Positions 22,927-31,014 are shown, counted from the first letter of the stretch. The stretch is 64,000 nucleotides of DNA from Rhodoferax aquaticus (GCF_006974105.1 NZ_CP036282.1:3906001-3970000), one strand, 5' to 3'. The notes: a model not told the origin generated them from the sequence alone. Program-made: numbers and translations.

Positions 22927-23713
22927 AAAACCTACCCACGCCCAGGCTGCACCATTGGTGCCCTGGGTGGGCGGCAAACGCCGCCTAGCCCAGCACATCC
23001 TGCCCCTGTTTCCTCCACATGAGTGCTACGTGGAAGCCTTCTGCGGTGCGGCCGCACTGTTTTTCCTCAAGGAACCGGCCAAGGTGGAGGTGTTGAATGA
23101 TGTCCATGGCGACCTGGTGCGGCTGTACCGAGTCGTCCAGAACCATCTGGAGGAGTTCGTCAGGCAGTTCAAGTGGTCGCTGGCCAGCCGGGAGATGTAT
23201 GGCTGGCTGCAGGACACACCGCCTGACACCCTGACGGACATCCAGCGGGCAGCGAGGTTCTTCTATCTGCAAAAGCTGGGCTTTGGCGGCAAGGTGGACG
23301 GCCAGACCTTTGGCGTGGCCACTACGTCCAAGGCCAGGTTGAACCTGCTGCGCCTGGAAGAGGATTTGAGCCTGGCACACCTTCGCCTGCACCAGGTAAC
23401 CATTGAACACATGGACTGGGCGGCCTGCGTGGAGCGCTATGACAGGCCGCACACCCTGTTCTACCTGGACCCGCCGTACTACGGCACTGAAGGCTATGGA
23501 GTGGGCTTTGGCCTGGAGCAATACGACCGGATGGCTGAGCTGCTGCGCACCATGAAGGGCAACGCCTTGGTCAGCGTGAACGACATTCCCCAGATGCGCC
23601 TGGCATTCAAGGGCCTGGCCATGCAGCGGCTATCGATCAATTACACGGTGGGAGCCTCGGGGCAGGGTCGGGAACCCAAGGGCGAACTGCTGATCGCCAA
23701 CTTCCCGATCTGA
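22892..23713 (+). CDS. dam: D12-class DNA adenine-N6 methyltransferase (Dam family)
   Basis: 273 aa from the ATG at 22892 (a TTG four codons upstream is less likely). The SAM-binding motif PWVGGKRRLA is at about 24-33; EAFCGAAALFF at 48-58; catalytic DPPYYGTEGYG at ~193-203. It methylates adenine N6 in a short site, perhaps GATC; specificity cannot be read from sequence. It replaces Mu mom at the right end and likely protects phage DNA from host restriction. The start lies inside com, consistent with Com-dependent translation. No restriction partner is visible. Confidence 0.9.
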   Translation: MTKPKGASAPLRKPTHAQAAPLVPWVGGKRRLAQHILPLFPPHECYVEAFCGAAALFFLKEPAKVEVLNDVHGDLVRLYRVVQNHLEEFVRQFKWSLASREMYGWLQDTPPDTLTDIQRAARFFYLQKLGFGGKVDGQTFGVATTSKARLNLLRLEEDLSLAHLRLHQVTIEHMDWAACVERYDRPHTLFYLDPPYYGTEGYGVGFGLEQYDRMAELLRTMKGNALVSVNDIPQMRLAFKGLAMQRLSINYTVGASGQGREPKGELLIANFPI

Positions 23714-23727
23714 CTAAGGTGGGTTTG

Positions 23728-23750
23728 AACCGGTTTCACAGCCGGTTTAA
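23728..23750 (+). terminator. possible terminator after the methylase gene
   Basis: AACCGG-TTTCACAG-CCGGTT stem-loop starting 15 bases after the methylase stop, followed only by TAAT, so the T run is poor. It would end the late transcript just before the transposase-site repeats. Confidence 0.35.
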
Positions 23751-23753
23751 TGC

Positions 23754-23828
23754 TGGATCAAAGATGCGTCAGAATCAGCCGAAAATGCTGGATCAAATCA
23801 AACGTCTTCCTGGATCAAACCAAACGTC
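23754..23828 (+). repeat. prophage right-end transposase-binding repeats (R3, R2, R1)
   Basis: Three direct copies with consensus TGGATCAAAnCAAACGTC: 23754-23770 (variant, ends GATGCGTC), 23789-23806 and 23811-23828. The two outer copies are spaced exactly 22 bp, and the third is 35 bp further in. This is the spacing pattern of Mu R1/R2/R3 transposase sites. By analogy the phage terminus should fall about 5-6 bases beyond R1, near 23834. No CA dinucleotide occurs between 23823 and 23862, so the canonical terminal CA is not seen. Confidence 0.75.
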
Positions 23829-23862
23829 GCGCTACTTTTACTTGGTGCTTAACGACTGCGGT

Positions 23863-24936
23863 TTACTCGATACGCACGCCGGTTTGTACATTGAACCAAC
23901 TGGTGTGCTCGGTGCTGACCTGCAAGCCCACTTGGTCTCCTGCTTTCCAATGGGCGTTGGCAGAGGTACGCACGGTCACATCGCCTGAGGCGGTTTTGAC
24001 GACGACGTAGGTATCCGCACCCGTCGGTTCAACCACGCTGACCTCGCCCCGCCATGTCGCATCGGGCACCAAAGCCACGTGCTCAGGGCGCACACCGATA
24101 GTGGCATCGCCCGCCACCGATGGGCATGGAATTTCTAGCGTGCTGCCGTTGAAGACGAAACGCCCCTGGGGCCCAGCAACATCCACATGTCCCTTGATCA
24201 AGTTCATAGTCGGTGAACCGATGAAAGTGGCCACATAGGTATTGGCGGGGCGGTTGTAGATATCGTCAGGGGTGCCAATTTGCTGCAAGATGCCATCTTT
24301 CATGACGGCAATGCGGCTACCCAAAGTCATTGCCTCAATTTGGTCATGCGTCACATACACACTGGTGATGCCAGACACTTGGTGCAAGCGTTTGATCTCA
24401 GCGCGCATTTCTACGCGCAGCTTGGCATCCAAGTTCGACAGTGGTTCGTCAAACAAGAACAATTGGGGATCGCGTGCCAAGGCACGGCCCATGGCCACGC
24501 GTTGCCGCTGACCACCGGAGAGTTGCGCAGGGCGGCGGTCCAGCAAATGCTCAATCTGCAACATGGCGGCTACTTCACCGATGCGCTTTTTGCGTTGCTC
24601 CACTGGCACCTTGCGCATCTCGAGCGCAAAGCCAATGTTGTCAGCCACGCTCATGGTGGGGTACAGGGCGTAACTTTGGAACACCATGGCAATGTCGCGC
24701 TGCGCAGGAGCAACACCCACTACGTTTTTGCCGGCAATACGAAGTTCACCTTCGGATGGTTCTTCCAAGCCCGCGATGATGTTGAGTAGCGTCGATTTGC
24801 CGCAACCCGAGGGTCCTACGAGGATCAAAAATTCGCCCGGAGCGACTTCAATGTCGATCTTTTTCAAGACCTCCACGGTTTTGTCGCCTTTGCCGAATAC
24901 CTTACGAATACCTGCGATGTGAAGTGAAGCTGCCAT
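23863..24936 (-). CDS. gtsD: sugar ABC transporter ATP-binding protein (MalK/GtsD type)
   Basis: 357 aa. Walker A GPSGCGKST at ~38-46, signature LSGGQRQRVAMGRALARDP, Walker B LFLFDEPLSNLD, H-loop VTHDQIEA. The C-terminal ~120 residues form the TOBE/regulatory domain (IGVRPEHVAL). It energises the transporter by binding the two permeases. It is the last gene of the minus-strand gts operon, 5 bases after the gtsC stop. The prophage lies directly beyond its stop; the ending (WFNVQTGVRIE) looks natural, so the gene seems intact. Confidence 0.93.
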   Translation of the reverse strand: MAASLHIAGIRKVFGKGDKTVEVLKKIDIEVAPGEFLILVGPSGCGKSTLLNIIAGLEEPSEGELRIAGKNVVGVAPAQRDIAMVFQSYALYPTMSVADNIGFALEMRKVPVEQRKKRIGEVAAMLQIEHLLDRRPAQLSGGQRQRVAMGRALARDPQLFLFDEPLSNLDAKLRVEMRAEIKRLHQVSGITSVYVTHDQIEAMTLGSRIAVMKDGILQQIGTPDDIYNRPANTYVATFIGSPTMNLIKGHVDVAGPQGRFVFNGSTLEIPCPSVAGDATIGVRPEHVALVPDATWRGEVSVVEPTGADTYVVVKTASGDVTVRTSANAHWKAGDQVGLQVSTEHTSWFNVQTGVRIE

Positions 24937-24941
24937 GGTGT

Positions 24942-25796
24942 TTATCCTTTCACAGCGCCAGCTGTGAGACCTTTTACGAAATATTGACCGGCCAATACAT
25001 AGACCAGCATGGTGGGTAAGCCTGCAATCACGGCCGCAGCCATGTCGACGTTGTAACTCTTGACGCTGCTCGACGTGTTAGCCATGTTGTTCAACCCCAC
25101 GGTAATGGGCTTGCTATCCGCGCCGCTGAACGCCACGCCGAACAAGAAGTCATTCCAAATGTTGGTGAATTGCCAAATCAGGGTCACCATCAAAATGGGG
25201 GTGGACATAGGCACCACGATGCGGAAGAAAATGCGCCAGAAACCGGCACCATCAATGCGCGCCGCATTCACCAACTCACGGGGAATGGCGGTGTAGTAGT
25301 TGCGGAAAAAAAGCGTGGTACCCGCCAAGCCGGCAATGCAGTGCACCAAAATCAAGCCGCCCAAAGAACTGGACAAGCCCAAAAATCCGAGCACTTGGCT
25401 CATAGGCAAGAGCACCACTTGAAAGGGCATGAACACACCAAACAGCATGAAGCCAAAGAGCACTTCGCTGCCCCTGAACTTCCACATCGACAACACGTAG
25501 CCATTGACAGCGCCCCATGCGGTAGAGATCAACACGGCCGGCACGGCCATGATGATGGAGTTCATAAAGTAAGGCTGCAAGCCGCGGCAATCCACACCGG
25601 TACAGGCAGAAGACCACGCCAACTTCCAAGACTCAAAGTTCAAGGAGTTCGGCAAACTCAACAGATTTCCAGAGCGAATTTGCTCCGCATCTTTGAACGA
25701 GGTTGCCAGCATCACATAAAGTGGCGCGAGAAAGAAGAAGGCGGCGACCAGCAAGACGCCGTAAATCAGGATGCGGGGTAGGTTTTTGGACATCAT
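24942..25796 (-). CDS. gtsC: glucose-type ABC transporter permease (MalG/GtsC-like)
   Basis: 284 aa from the first of two adjacent ATGs near 25796; a longer upstream reading would cover the end of gtsB. About six membrane segments are visible, starting with ILIYGVLLVAAFFFLAPLYVML. The EAA loop that contacts the ATPase is ELVNAARIDGAGFWRIFFRIVVPMSTP. A periplasmic stretch contains two cysteines (SACTGVDCRG). It pairs with gtsB to form the channel. The start is 5 bases after the gtsB stop. Confidence 0.9.
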   Translation of the reverse strand: MMSKNLPRILIYGVLLVAAFFFLAPLYVMLATSFKDAEQIRSGNLLSLPNSLNFESWKLAWSSACTGVDCRGLQPYFMNSIIMAVPAVLISTAWGAVNGYVLSMWKFRGSEVLFGFMLFGVFMPFQVVLLPMSQVLGFLGLSSSLGGLILVHCIAGLAGTTLFFRNYYTAIPRELVNAARIDGAGFWRIFFRIVVPMSTPILMVTLIWQFTNIWNDFLFGVAFSGADSKPITVGLNNMANTSSSVKSYNVDMAAAVIAGLPTMLVYVLAGQYFVKGLTAGAVKG

Positions 25797-25800
25797 ATGC

Positions 25801-26679
25801 TTAGCGGTCGTGGGGTTTTGCGCGGAGTTCGCTGTACAGGTAAGGCACGACAATGGCGGCGACAAAGGCCAACATCATGGTGGCGCTCGCTGCCCCCAAG
25901 CCAATCTGGCCTCGGGTGAAACTCATCACATACATAAAGGTGGCTGGCACATCAGAAGAGAAGCCAGGGCCTCCAGACGTCAAGGCCATCACCAAGTCAA
26001 AGCTCTTGATCGACAAGTGCGACAAGACCAGCACGGTGGAGAACACCACGGGACGCAAAATTGGCAGAATAATGCGCCAGTAAATCCGGGGGAGCGATGC
26101 TCCGTCGATCTGTGCGGCCTTGATGATGCTGTCGTCGATACCGCGCAAGCCTGCCAACGACAAAGCCATGGCAAATCCGGCAGACTGCCAGATCCCTGCG
26201 ATGACTACGCAGTAAATGGCGGTATCGCTTTGCACCAACCAGTCAAAACTAAAGCTGGCCCAGCCTAGGTCATGCATGAGTTTTTCCAGGCCCAAGCTCG
26301 GGTTCAAGATCCACTTCCATGCCGTGCCCGTCACAATAAATGACAGCGCCATGGGGTACAGATAGACCGTACGCAAGAAACCTTCAAAGCGGATCTTTTG
26401 GTCCAAGAAAATGGCCAAGCCCATGCCTAAAGCCATGGAACCGCCCACATACAACAGACTAAAAATGCCCAAGTTTTTCAAGGCAATGTACCAACGGTCC
26501 ATCTCCCATAACTTGACGTACTGCTCAAGACCTACGAACTCCTCGTAGTTGGGCAGCATGCGTGATCCGGTGACCGACAGGATGCCGTTCCAGATCATGA
26601 AGCCATAAATAAAGGCAAAGCCGATGACAAAGCCAGGGGCTATCACCAATTTGGGGAGGATGTTTTCAATCGTTTTCAT
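25801..26679 (-). CDS. gtsB: glucose-type ABC transporter permease (MalF/GtsB-like)
   Basis: 292 aa with about six membrane helices; the first is VIAPGFVIGFAFIYGFMIWNGIL. EAA loop: DSIIKAAQIDGASLPRIYWRIILPILRP at ~190-217. It sits between the second binding protein (6 bases upstream) and gtsC. Together with gtsC it forms the inner-membrane channel for the sugar. Order binding protein - permease - permease - ATPase is the usual gts/mal arrangement. Confidence 0.9.
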   Translation of the reverse strand: MKTIENILPKLVIAPGFVIGFAFIYGFMIWNGILSVTGSRMLPNYEEFVGLEQYVKLWEMDRWYIALKNLGIFSLLYVGGSMALGMGLAIFLDQKIRFEGFLRTVYLYPMALSFIVTGTAWKWILNPSLGLEKLMHDLGWASFSFDWLVQSDTAIYCVVIAGIWQSAGFAMALSLAGLRGIDDSIIKAAQIDGASLPRIYWRIILPILRPVVFSTVLVLSHLSIKSFDLVMALTSGGPGFSSDVPATFMYVMSFTRGQIGLGAASATMMLAFVAAIVVPYLYSELRAKPHDR

Positions 26680-26685
26680 AAAGGG

Positions 26686-27948
26686 TTACCTCTGCTTTGG
26701 CGCGGCTATACGCTGCAACTTCACAACAGTATCGGCCACAGTGGTTTTTTCATTGCGCCAGTATTCGCTCACAATGGCGCGCATATCAGCTTGGTAGGCA
26801 GACGACAGGGCCATGCCGTGCGCCACGGAAGGCAGCAAGGTGCCAGCCTTTGAGGTGGCCACGAAGTCTCGGCTAGATGCTTTGGCGCAGTCGTCAAACT
26901 TGTCCATCGACGTGTTCAAACGCGCTGGAATAGAACCCTTGCGCAGGTTGAATTTTTTCTGAAAGTCATCGCCCATCAGCAAGTAGGCCAAATAGCCCTG
27001 CGCCTTTTGTGCTTCCCAACTACGCAACTGGAACATGGCAAATGAGTCCACATTGAAGGTGTACGCGTTCTCTGTGCCTGGCGCTGCAGTACAGGTGAAT
27101 TCTTTGCCGGGTTGTTGCCCCGCCGCCATGAACTCACCCTTTGCCCAGTCACCCATGAATTGGAAACCTGCATTGCCCTTGATGACCATATCGGTCGTCA
27201 CATTCCAGTCGCGACCAGGGGACTTGTCATCGGTGTAGGCCTTGATGCGCCTGAATACTTCTAAGGTCTTTTTCATGTCTTCGCTGCCGAGTGCGCTTTT
27301 GTCCAAACGCATCAGGGCATTGTTGTAGAAAGCCGGACCACCGACACCCAAGGCCACGGACTCAAACACCGTAAAGTCTTGCCAATCTTGGCCACCATGG
27401 GCCACGGCGACAAAGCCTGCCGCCTTGATCTTGTCGGCGGCTGCAAAAAATTCTTCGTAGTTCTTAGGCATGGTGCTGACACCCGCCTTCTTCAACACCG
27501 CTGAGTTGGCCCACAACCAATTCACACGGTGCACATTCACCGGCACCGCCACATAGCGGCCTTTGTGCTTCATCTGGTCCGCGACCACTTTGGGAAGCAG
27601 GTCATCCCACTTTTCAAACGATGCCATCGCGTCAAGGCTGGTCAGCACATTCAGGTCTGCCCATTCTTGGATAGCAGGCCCTTTGATCAAGGCCGCTGCA
27701 GGCGCGGTACCCGCCAACACACGTTGCTTCAAAACCGCCATTGCGTTTTGTCCGCCGCCGCCTTCTACCGTGAAATCTTTCCAGGTGTGGCCACGTGCAG
27801 CCATCATGCCTTTGAGCTCGTCCACCGATTTAGCCTCACCACCCGATGTCCAATAGTGCAGCACTTCAACTTCACCAGCCAACGCTACTGCGCCTGCACA
27901 CAGTGCAGCACAGCTGAGCAAACAGCACCTTACGTAACTGAGGAACAT
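26686..27948 (-). CDS. second sugar-binding protein of the gts operon (GtsA paralogue)
   Basis: 420 aa. The N-terminal signal peptide contains two cysteines (MFLSYVRCCLLSCAALCAGAVALAG); cleavage is expected before EVEVLHYW. The mature part is roughly two thirds identical by eye to the neighbouring gtsA product, sharing HYWTSGGEAKSV, WKDF, KGPAIQEW, VPVNVHRVNW, AHGGQ-WQDFT and QFMGDWAKGEF. It binds a monosaccharide, probably glucose or a relative, in the periplasm. It arose by tandem duplication. Separated from gtsA by two hairpins that likely reduce its expression. Confidence 0.9.
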   Translation of the reverse strand: MFLSYVRCCLLSCAALCAGAVALAGEVEVLHYWTSGGEAKSVDELKGMMAARGHTWKDFTVEGGGGQNAMAVLKQRVLAGTAPAAALIKGPAIQEWADLNVLTSLDAMASFEKWDDLLPKVVADQMKHKGRYVAVPVNVHRVNWLWANSAVLKKAGVSTMPKNYEEFFAAADKIKAAGFVAVAHGGQDWQDFTVFESVALGVGGPAFYNNALMRLDKSALGSEDMKKTLEVFRRIKAYTDDKSPGRDWNVTTDMVIKGNAGFQFMGDWAKGEFMAAGQQPGKEFTCTAAPGTENAYTFNVDSFAMFQLRSWEAQKAQGYLAYLLMGDDFQKKFNLRKGSIPARLNTSMDKFDDCAKASSRDFVATSKAGTLLPSVAHGMALSSAYQADMRAIVSEYWRNEKTTVADTVVKLQRIAAPKQR

Positions 27949-27971
27949 GGGAGACGGCTTATTATTTTTTT

Positions 27972-28002
27972 AGAAAAGCCCCACCTCCAGCGGAAGGTGG
28001 GG
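27972..28002 (-). terminator. attenuating terminator between the two binding-protein genes
   Basis: On the minus strand CCCCACCT-TCCGCTGG-AGGTGGGG is followed by CTTTTC. A second perfect hairpin (CACAGGCC-CTCGC-GGCCTGTG, about 28006-28026) precedes it directly after the gtsA stop. Such paired structures after a binding-protein gene usually allow partial read-through and stabilise the upstream message, giving excess binding protein over permease. Confidence 0.7.
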
Positions 28003-28038
28003 TACCACAGGCCGCGAGGGCCTGTGCAAGCGCGAGGC

Positions 28039-29289
28039 TTACTTGGTCGCAGCAGCCTTGGCGATGTTCTTCACACCGTCAGCCACGGAGATCTTGTCGT
28101 CGTTCCAGAACTGGGACACGGCATCCTTGATCGCGCCTTCAGCAGCTGGCTTGATAGCCATGCCATGGGCCACGGAAGGAACCAGACCGCCAGATTTGGC
28201 AGTAGACACGAAGTCTTTCGCTGAAGTCTTAGCGCAATCGTCAAACTTGTCCATGGACATGTTCAAACGCACTGGGATAGAACCCTTGTTCAAGTTGAAC
28301 ACTTCTTGGAACTCAGTGCCCATGATGGAAGCAGCCAAGTCAGCCTGAGCCTTCTGTGCACCCGCGTCTTTCAACTTGAACATCGCAAAGGAGTCCACGT
28401 TGAAGGTGTAGGAGTTGGAGGTACCAGGAGCTGCAGCGCAGATGTAGTCTTTGCCTGGAACCTTGCCAGCTGCGGAGAACTCGCCCTTAGCCCAGTCACC
28501 CATGAATTGGAAAGCTGCCTTCTCTTGGATCACCATGGCGGTAGCCAAATTCCAATCGCGGCCAGGAGCGGCTGCGTCGGTGTAGCCCTTGACCTTGCGG
28601 AATGTTTCCAAAACTTTGGTCATGGTCGCGCTGGTCAGTGCTTTTTCGTCCAGCTTGATCAGTGCGTCGTTGTAGAACTTCACACCGCCTACGCCCAAAG
28701 CCACGGATTCAAAAGTTGTGAAATCTTGCCAGTTTTGGCCACCGTGTGCTACGGGGATCAGGCCAGCCTTCTTCACTTTTTCAGCAGCGGCGAAGAACTC
28801 GTCCCAAGTCTTAGGAGTACCAGTCACGCCGGCCTTCTTCAGTACTGCGGAGTTAGCCCACATCCAGTTCACGCGGTGCACGTTCACGGGAGCGGCAACG
28901 TAGTTGCCTTTGTACTTCATGACGTCGGCCACCACCTTAGGCAGCAAATCGTCCCACTTTTCGGCCTTGGCTGTAGCGTCCAGATTGGCCAATACGCCTT
29001 CAGAAGCCCACTCCTGAATAGCAGGGCCTTTGATCTGCGCGGCTGCAGGAGGGTTTCCACTCACCACACGGCTCTTCAGCACCGTTGCAGCATTGTCACC
29101 GCCACCGCCCGCTACCGCGAAATCTTTCCAGGTATGGCCCTTGCCTTGCATGATTTTTTTCAGTTCTGCAACCGACTTGGCTTCACCGCCAGAAGTCCAG
29201 TAGTGCAAAACTTCAACTTCGCCAGCCATTGCGGCAGAACCAGCGACTACCAATGCCACTGCGGTGGCGAGTTTCGAAAGCTTCAACAT
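28039..29289 (-). CDS. gtsA: glucose/mannose-type ABC substrate-binding protein (GtsA)
   Basis: 416 aa from the second of two adjacent ATGs, the one with a GGAG five bases upstream. Signal peptide MLKLSKLATAVALVVAGSAAMA, cut before GEVEVLHYWTSGG. Closely resembles Pseudomonas GtsA over its length (WKDFAVAGGGGDNAATVLKSRVVSGNPPAAAQIKGPAIQEW). Periplasmic receptor delivering glucose to GtsBCD. First gene of the operon; the 173-bp region upstream holds an AT-rich stretch that probably contains its promoter. A kinase gene upstream fits uptake and phosphorylation of free glucose. Confidence 0.93.
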   Translation of the reverse strand: MLKLSKLATAVALVVAGSAAMAGEVEVLHYWTSGGEAKSVAELKKIMQGKGHTWKDFAVAGGGGDNAATVLKSRVVSGNPPAAAQIKGPAIQEWASEGVLANLDATAKAEKWDDLLPKVVADVMKYKGNYVAAPVNVHRVNWMWANSAVLKKAGVTGTPKTWDEFFAAAEKVKKAGLIPVAHGGQNWQDFTTFESVALGVGGVKFYNDALIKLDEKALTSATMTKVLETFRKVKGYTDAAAPGRDWNLATAMVIQEKAAFQFMGDWAKGEFSAAGKVPGKDYICAAAPGTSNSYTFNVDSFAMFKLKDAGAQKAQADLAASIMGTEFQEVFNLNKGSIPVRLNMSMDKFDDCAKTSAKDFVSTAKSGGLVPSVAHGMAIKPAAEGAIKDAVSQFWNDDKISVADGVKNIAKAAATK

Positions 29290-29462
29290 CATGTCTCCAA
29301 AAAGAGTTGTCTCCACTGAACCAAAACCTGTGCCTTGGCCGGGAGCTTCGTTAAATCCTCGCTGGCACCACGCCAACTTGGATTCATTAATTTTTAATTA
29401 ATTAACGAAACATGAATACTGGTGCTTTCCCTAGGTGCCCCAAAGGGGGGCACTACTCTCTG
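29290..29462 (-). promoter_or_regulatory. gts operon leader and control region
   Basis: 173 bp between the kinase stop and gtsA. Near 29389-29405 is the AT-rich palindrome-like tract TTAATTAATTAA. At 29435-29453 the hairpin GTGCCCC-CCTTT-GGGGCAC lies 10 bases after the kinase stop and may end its transcript. The region must hold the gts promoter, but I cannot place -35/-10 boxes or a regulator site with confidence. Confidence 0.45.
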
Positions 29463-30473
29463 TCAGGCTGTAACCAGCGCAACAGCGGCGAAATCACCTA
29501 CTTTGTCGCCTAAACCTGCAGCAACCACCTCCACACCGTCGGTGAGCGAAGGGAGCTTGCCTTGCAAGAATGCACGCAAACGGGGCAACAAATACGCACG
29601 GTGGTGCCAAAACACACTTCCCCCCATGCTGATGCGCTGCAAGTCCAAAGTAACAATGAGGTTGTACAAAGTGCGCCCCATGACATGGCACAGGTCGTCA
29701 ATCAGGGCGATGGCGCGAGCATCCTGGGCATAGGCCGCTTCAAACAAAGCTGCGGCGTCAGCATAGCCATGCGAGGCAAAACGGCGGGCGATGGCATTGC
29801 CTGCCACCAGGCCCTCTACATCCCCCACATTGCCGCAACCGCACAAGGCGTCTAAGTTGTCACTAACGAACGTGTGCCCCGCGTGGCCGGCATTGCCGTT
29901 TTTACCGCGCAGCACCCGCCCGTCCACGCATAAGCCCATGCCGATCCCGGTACTCCAGGTGACATACGCACAGTTTTCGATCCCTTGCAGAGCACCCCAT
30001 CGGCGTTCGGCTTCCAAAGCGCCAATGCCGTCATTTTCAACACGAACTTTGGGGAAAGCTGCACGCAATGGTGCTTCCAAAAGCGCGGTGTCCCAGGTGT
30101 TGGGCAAACCACGCGCGGTACCCGCTAGCCCGCCGCAAATATTGGGCGCAGCCAGCTCAATCAGGCCTTCGCGCATGACAAAGGGACCACACGACGACAC
30201 GCCAACAGACGCTATCTCTGCGACAGCAACCCCAGCCAATGCGGCGCTCTCGCCCACGAGGCGAATGATCTGCAAAGCCAAGGCGTCGTTGCTGCCTTCT
30301 TTGGCCGTAGGCTCCGACACTTTGCCGCGCACGCCTGCCGCGTCAGCCACGCTGACAGCGACCTTGGTGCCACCAATGTCCACACAGGCTACCGGCGCCG
30401 CGCTCTGGGGCAAGCGAATGTCGGGCAGTACCAAGGGGGCAGAATCAGAAGGCAGAGAGTGTTCGTTTTGCAT
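29463..30473 (-). CDS. ROK-family sugar kinase (probable glucokinase)
   Basis: 336 aa from MQNEHSLPS; an extra 13 codons upstream are possible. ATP site DIGGTKVAV at ~30-38 of the protein, catalytic region VENDGIGALEAERRWGA, and the metal-site region GHTFVSDNLDALCGCGNVGDVEG. In ROK proteins the latter is CxCGxxGCxE; here the third cysteine is aspartate, which may weaken zinc binding. The histidine upstream of the motif is kept (GHAGH). It likely phosphorylates the glucose brought in by GtsABCD. No HTH domain, so it is a kinase rather than a repressor. Confidence 0.85.
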   Translation of the reverse strand: MQNEHSLPSDSAPLVLPDIRLPQSAAPVACVDIGGTKVAVSVADAAGVRGKVSEPTAKEGSNDALALQIIRLVGESAALAGVAVAEIASVGVSSCGPFVMREGLIELAAPNICGGLAGTARGLPNTWDTALLEAPLRAAFPKVRVENDGIGALEAERRWGALQGIENCAYVTWSTGIGMGLCVDGRVLRGKNGNAGHAGHTFVSDNLDALCGCGNVGDVEGLVAGNAIARRFASHGYADAAALFEAAYAQDARAIALIDDLCHVMGRTLYNLIVTLDLQRISMGGSVFWHHRAYLLPRLRAFLQGKLPSLTDGVEVVAAGLGDKVGDFAAVALVTA

Positions 30474-30538
30474 GAGAAAAGTCCGAGTCAAAGTGCACCA
30501 AAGGCCGCGCATCGCAAGCCGCCGAAGTAAAAAAGCGC

Positions 30539-30907
30539 TTACTGACGCCCGTAGTCGTCTTGTAAGCGCACGATATCGTCTTCACCCAGATAAGCGCCAA
30601 ACTGCACTTCCACAATTTCTACCGGTTCAGCGGTCAGGTTAGCCAAGCGGTGCACTTGCCCCACCGCAATATCGCAGTGGCCGCCTACGCTAAGGTCAAA
30701 CACACGCTCGTCCAAGGTGATGCGCGCCGTGCCTTTGACCACCACCCAGTGCTCCGAACGTTGGTGGTGTTTTTGCAAGCTGAGCTGCTGTCCTGGCAGC
30801 ACGCCAATGCGTTTGATCTTGTTGCCATCCACCTCGGAAACTGATTCATACCACCCCCATGGCCGCTGGGTACGTTCAATGGTTTCAGTGCGCGTGGTGG
30901 TCTGCAT
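30539..30907 (-). CDS. stand-alone phosphomannose isomerase-type cupin
   Basis: 122 aa from MQTTTRTETIE, with GAGG upstream. It is equal to the C-terminal isomerase domain of the bifunctional AlgA/ManC enzymes without the nucleotidyltransferase part. Motifs: RPWGWYESV, KRIGVLPGQQLSLQKHHQRSEHWVVVKGTARITL, HRLANLTAEPVEIVEVQFGAYLGEDDIVRLQDDYGR. Metal ligands QxHHxxxxEH are present. It should interconvert mannose-6-P and fructose-6-P or act as a related sugar-phosphate isomerase. It lies 65 bp upstream of the sugar kinase on the same strand, which fits hexose entry into central metabolism. Confidence 0.82.
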   Translation of the reverse strand: MQTTTRTETIERTQRPWGWYESVSEVDGNKIKRIGVLPGQQLSLQKHHQRSEHWVVVKGTARITLDERVFDLSVGGHCDIAVGQVHRLANLTAEPVEIVEVQFGAYLGEDDIVRLQDDYGRQ

Positions 30908-31014
30908 GGGTGCCTCGTAATGCGTTGAAATAAAGGGGAAGATGCCCGCGATACTAACGCGCATGCCCCCCTGTTCGTTACGGTTGCGTTACCAGACCAG
31001 TAGGACCAATGGCC

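Larger units (their letters stand above)
1..23834 (+). mobile_element. Mu-like transposable prophage, right-hand part (left end outside window)
   Basis: Contiguous + strand block with Mu gene order from transposase A to Com/methylase, followed by three transposase-site-like repeats. Nearly every gene overlaps or abuts the next. Head-region order (cement, capsid, gp36, G, gp37) is mosaic rather than strictly Mu. The capsid protein is not of Mu gpT type, and G follows gp36 instead of preceding the protease. The lysis, terminase, portal and gpF genes are not found. The right boundary is inferred from the repeats and from the first host stop codon at 23863; the exact terminal base is uncertain by about 25 bp. 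The left end, repressor and ner genes would lie before base 1. Confidence 0.9.

Noticed and set aside
22892..23713. restriction-modification system
   Set aside because: Only a methylase is present, with Com in front as in the Mu mom operon; no endonuclease gene is adjacent.
28306..29319. 337-aa plus-strand frame
   Set aside because: Antisense to gtsA; no family features.
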